Assembly: GCA_002313415.1 (NCBI GenBank)
Contig: DCBH01000027.1
Coordinates: forward strand, 1 to 15,795
DNA: 15,795 nt
Reading direction: 5' to 3'
From: Flavobacteriales bacterium UBA1112
Lineage (GTDB): Bacteria > Bacteroidota > Bacteroidia > Flavobacteriales_D > Sanyastnellaceae
A program made the position numbers and the translations under genes. Shown in pieces: positions 14,010 through 15,795 of the stretch. How positions within the stretch are numbered: the first letter of the stretch is position 1; each line of letters opens with the position of its first letter. Under the pieces are notes generated by a model, which saw only the letters and a list, made by a program, of their open reading frames with translations, made no database searches and had not been told where the DNA came from.

Positions 14010-15795
14010 TTTGCACCACTTCCATCCACCCGCGACGCACCGTTCTTGTCATCATGTCATGCGTGTTTAGCCTTGTGTCCTTTGGTCAATTGGATCGATC
14101 CAAAGCACCCGAAGCAGGTCCAGCACCAGACCTTAACATTGGCACCCCCACCAAATTGAAACTCGACAATGGCTTGAATGTCATTGTGGTGGAAAATCAT
14201 CGTTTGCCAGCGGTATCGTGGAGCATGACTTTGGATTACGCTCCTTTTCTCGAGGGAAATCAAGCTGGATTGACCGGTGTAGTCAGTGACATGATGTCTG
14301 CGGGAACGGAGATGCGCACCAAAGCTCAAATCGCAGAAGAAGTCGAATTCCTTGGAGCGACCTTCCGCGCAAATGCCAAAGGCTTCTTTGCGAGCTCGTT
14401 GAGCAAGCATACAGGAGACTTGCTACGCATTGTTTCCGACGCTGTGCTTCACCCCATTTTTCCTCAGGCGGAACTTGACAAGGTCAAAAAGCAAGTTTTG
14501 TCTGGTTTGGCCAACACCCCAACGTCGCCTGGCTCCATTGCACGCAACTTGGTTGCGTCCACCAACTTTGGCAGTCTTCACCCCTACGGCGAAGTCATGA
14601 CTGAGGAGACGCTGGAAAAAATTGAACGTCAGGATTTGGTCGACTACCACATGACCTTTTTCAGACCAAATGCGGCTTTTCTCATTGTGGTGGGTGACAT
14701 CACCCCAGATGAAGCTTATGCCAAAGCTTCTGTGCACTTCGGCAAGTGGTCCCGTGCGGACATCCCCTACACTCGGGTCGTCCCTACAAAATTCCCCACC
14801 GGCAACCAGGTTAGATTTTCTGGCATTGAAGGCGCGGTACAAAGCACCATCAACATCACACAGCCCGTTCCCTTCCCCCCCGGTCATCCTGATGCCGCTG
14901 CCATTCAATTGATGAATTCCATTCTTGGTGGCGGGGCGTTTAGCGGCCGGTTGATGCAAAACCTTCGCGAAGACAAGGCCTACACATACGGAGCACGGTC
15001 CTCTCTCAGTGCAGATCCCGTGACTGCTCAATTTGTGGCGTACGCAGATGTGAGGACGGAGGTCACGGACAGCGCACTCGTGGAATTCATGACAGAAATC
15101 AATCGGATTCGCAACGAAAGAGTTGACAGTGCTGAGTTGGCAACGGCCAAGGCTTTCCTGTCAGGAAACTTTGCACGATCTCTGGAAAACGAGGGGACTG
15201 TCGCTCGTTTTGCCCTCAACATCGAACGTTACGATTTGCCGGAAGACTACTACCAAACATATCTACAACGGTTGGCTGACGTAACAGTAGAAGACATCCA
15301 ACGCGTAGCCCAAAACATGTTGAAGCCTAACAATCTCAACATTTGCGTGGTGGGATCGCCAGACATTTTAAACAACCTCCGGCAATTTGATGCGGGAGAG
15401 GGCATTGACCAATACGACGCATTTGGGCGCAAACGCATACCCCGTTCTGAAGCACCTGCCGGAACCACCTCGAAGGACATTGTAAAACGATACTTTGAAG
15501 CCATTGGAGGATTCAGAGCGTGGTCCAAACTCTCTGGCATGTCCACCGAGGGTTCGGTTGAATTTGGAAGTGGCATGAGTCTTCAGCACAAGGAAAACAA
15601 ACGCTTCTCCAAAAAATCCGAGGCCATGCGAACCGAACTCGCCATGGCAGGTCAGCCGGTGATGATTCGTGCCATTCTCTCTTCAGGGGGTCAAGAGCTT
15701 CAAATGGGCGTGGTCAACGACATGGACGCTGGTGCTGCAGCTTTGATGATGGACTACCTCTCCCCTGTGCGCCTCGCCAACTTGAGCAAGCGTGG
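14006..15795 (+). CDS. M16 family non-catalytic partner subunit with LolA-like C-terminal extension, 3' truncated by window end
   Basis: The second subunit of the M16B pair; 596 codons are visible and the frame is still open at the window end. A signal peptide (about 1-27, cleavage near SFG-Q) sends it to the periplasm. Where the catalytic subunit has HxxEH, this one reads G91-V-V-S94-D95, so it cannot bind zinc and is non-catalytic. It keeps the glycine-rich loop LGGGAFSGRL (about 308-316) and the Arg-Tyr pair R321/Y328 in LREDKAYTYGA, which in M16B heterodimers helps complete the partner's active site. After the two M16 halves, from about residue 485, an extra domain begins (IVKRYFEAIGGFRAWSKL, then beta-rich sequence) that looks like the LolA/lipoprotein-sorting fold found at the end of such proteins in Bacteroidota; this is judged from pattern only. 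The ATGA overlap implies equal expression with the first subunit. Confidence 0.9.
   Translation, partial: MICTTSIHPRRTVLVIMSCVFSLVSFGQLDRSKAPEAGPAPDLNIGTPTKLKLDNGLNVIVVENHRLPAVSWSMTLDYAPFLEGNQAGLTGVVSDMMSAGTEMRTKAQIAEEVEFLGATFRANAKGFFASSLSKHTGDLLRIVSDAVLHPIFPQAELDKVKKQVLSGLANTPTSPGSIARNLVASTNFGSLHPYGEVMTEETLEKIERQDLVDYHMTFFRPNAAFLIVVGDITPDEAYAKASVHFGKWSRADIPYTRVVPTKFPTGNQVRFSGIEGAVQSTINITQPVPFPPGHPDAAAIQLMNSILGGGAFSGRLMQNLREDKAYTYGARSSLSADPVTAQFVAYADVRTEVTDSALVEFMTEINRIRNERVDSAELATAKAFLSGNFARSLENEGTVARFALNIERYDLPEDYYQTYLQRLADVTVEDIQRVAQNMLKPNNLNICVVGSPDILNNLRQFDAGEGIDQYDAFGRKRIPRSEAPAGTTSKDIVKRYFEAIGGFRAWSKLSGMSTEGSVEFGSGMSLQHKENKRFSKKSEAMRTELAMAGQPVMIRAILSSGGQELQMGVVNDMDAGAAALMMDYLSPVRLANLSKR

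Noticed and set aside
14875..14881. C7 tract in the second M16 gene as a slippage site
   Set aside because: Seven bases in the middle of a long gene with a Pro-rich sequence is easily explained by codon choice, and it is not near the start of a surface-variation gene.
14423..15031. Open frame of 202 codons on the - strand inside the second M16 gene
   Set aside because: The + strand encodes a conserved M16 domain through this whole region; the reverse translation has no recognisable motif.

Overview
The window looks like a chromosomal core region of a Bacteroidota bacterium with a moderate, roughly balanced GC content. Supporting signs are a large periplasmic TPR protein coupled to a TonB-receptor-like barrel, an OmpA protein with TPR, PD40 propeller and regulatory-like domains, paired M16 peptidases with a LolA-like tail, a general lack of Shine-Dalgarno sequences, and a TA-N2-TTTG promoter element. 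I see no mobile element, CRISPR array, tRNA or rRNA, and no gene-free stretch longer than about 170 bases.

Layout. Positions 1-7404 (+) are an envelope block. It holds the C-terminal end of an acidic amino acid/dicarboxylate:cation symporter, then 4 bases later a secreted PorE-like OmpA-family protein. After a 168-base gap with a short palindrome and a candidate -7 promoter box come a 1033-residue TPR protein and a TonB-receptor-like barrel without a visible plug, overlapping by ATGA. A strong hairpin terminator closes the block. Positions 7527-10301 (+) hold gyrB and, 12 bases later, a GTG-started short-chain dehydrogenase whose catalytic-tetrad Asn is Asp.

Positions 10306-12622 (-) converge on the dehydrogenase with a 4-base gap. 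Transcribed leftward, they hold hutH (histidine ammonia-lyase) followed 4 bases later by a membrane methyltransferase of the ICMT/PEMT type, possibly a lipid A phosphate methyltransferase. That methyltransferase carries T9 and T7 tracts in its first 20 codons. A 49-base divergent intergenic region with an 8-bp perfect inverted repeat separates hutH from an M16 peptidase operon. The operon encodes a catalytic subunit (HxxEH) and, overlapping by ATGA, a non-catalytic subunit that runs off the window end.

Most genes are recognisable housekeeping or envelope families. The least understood part is the TPR/plugless-barrel pair beside the PorE-like peptidoglycan-binding protein. The hutH-methyltransferase unit with its homopolymer tracts and the symmetric hutH/M16 intergenic repeat are the other points worth checking.
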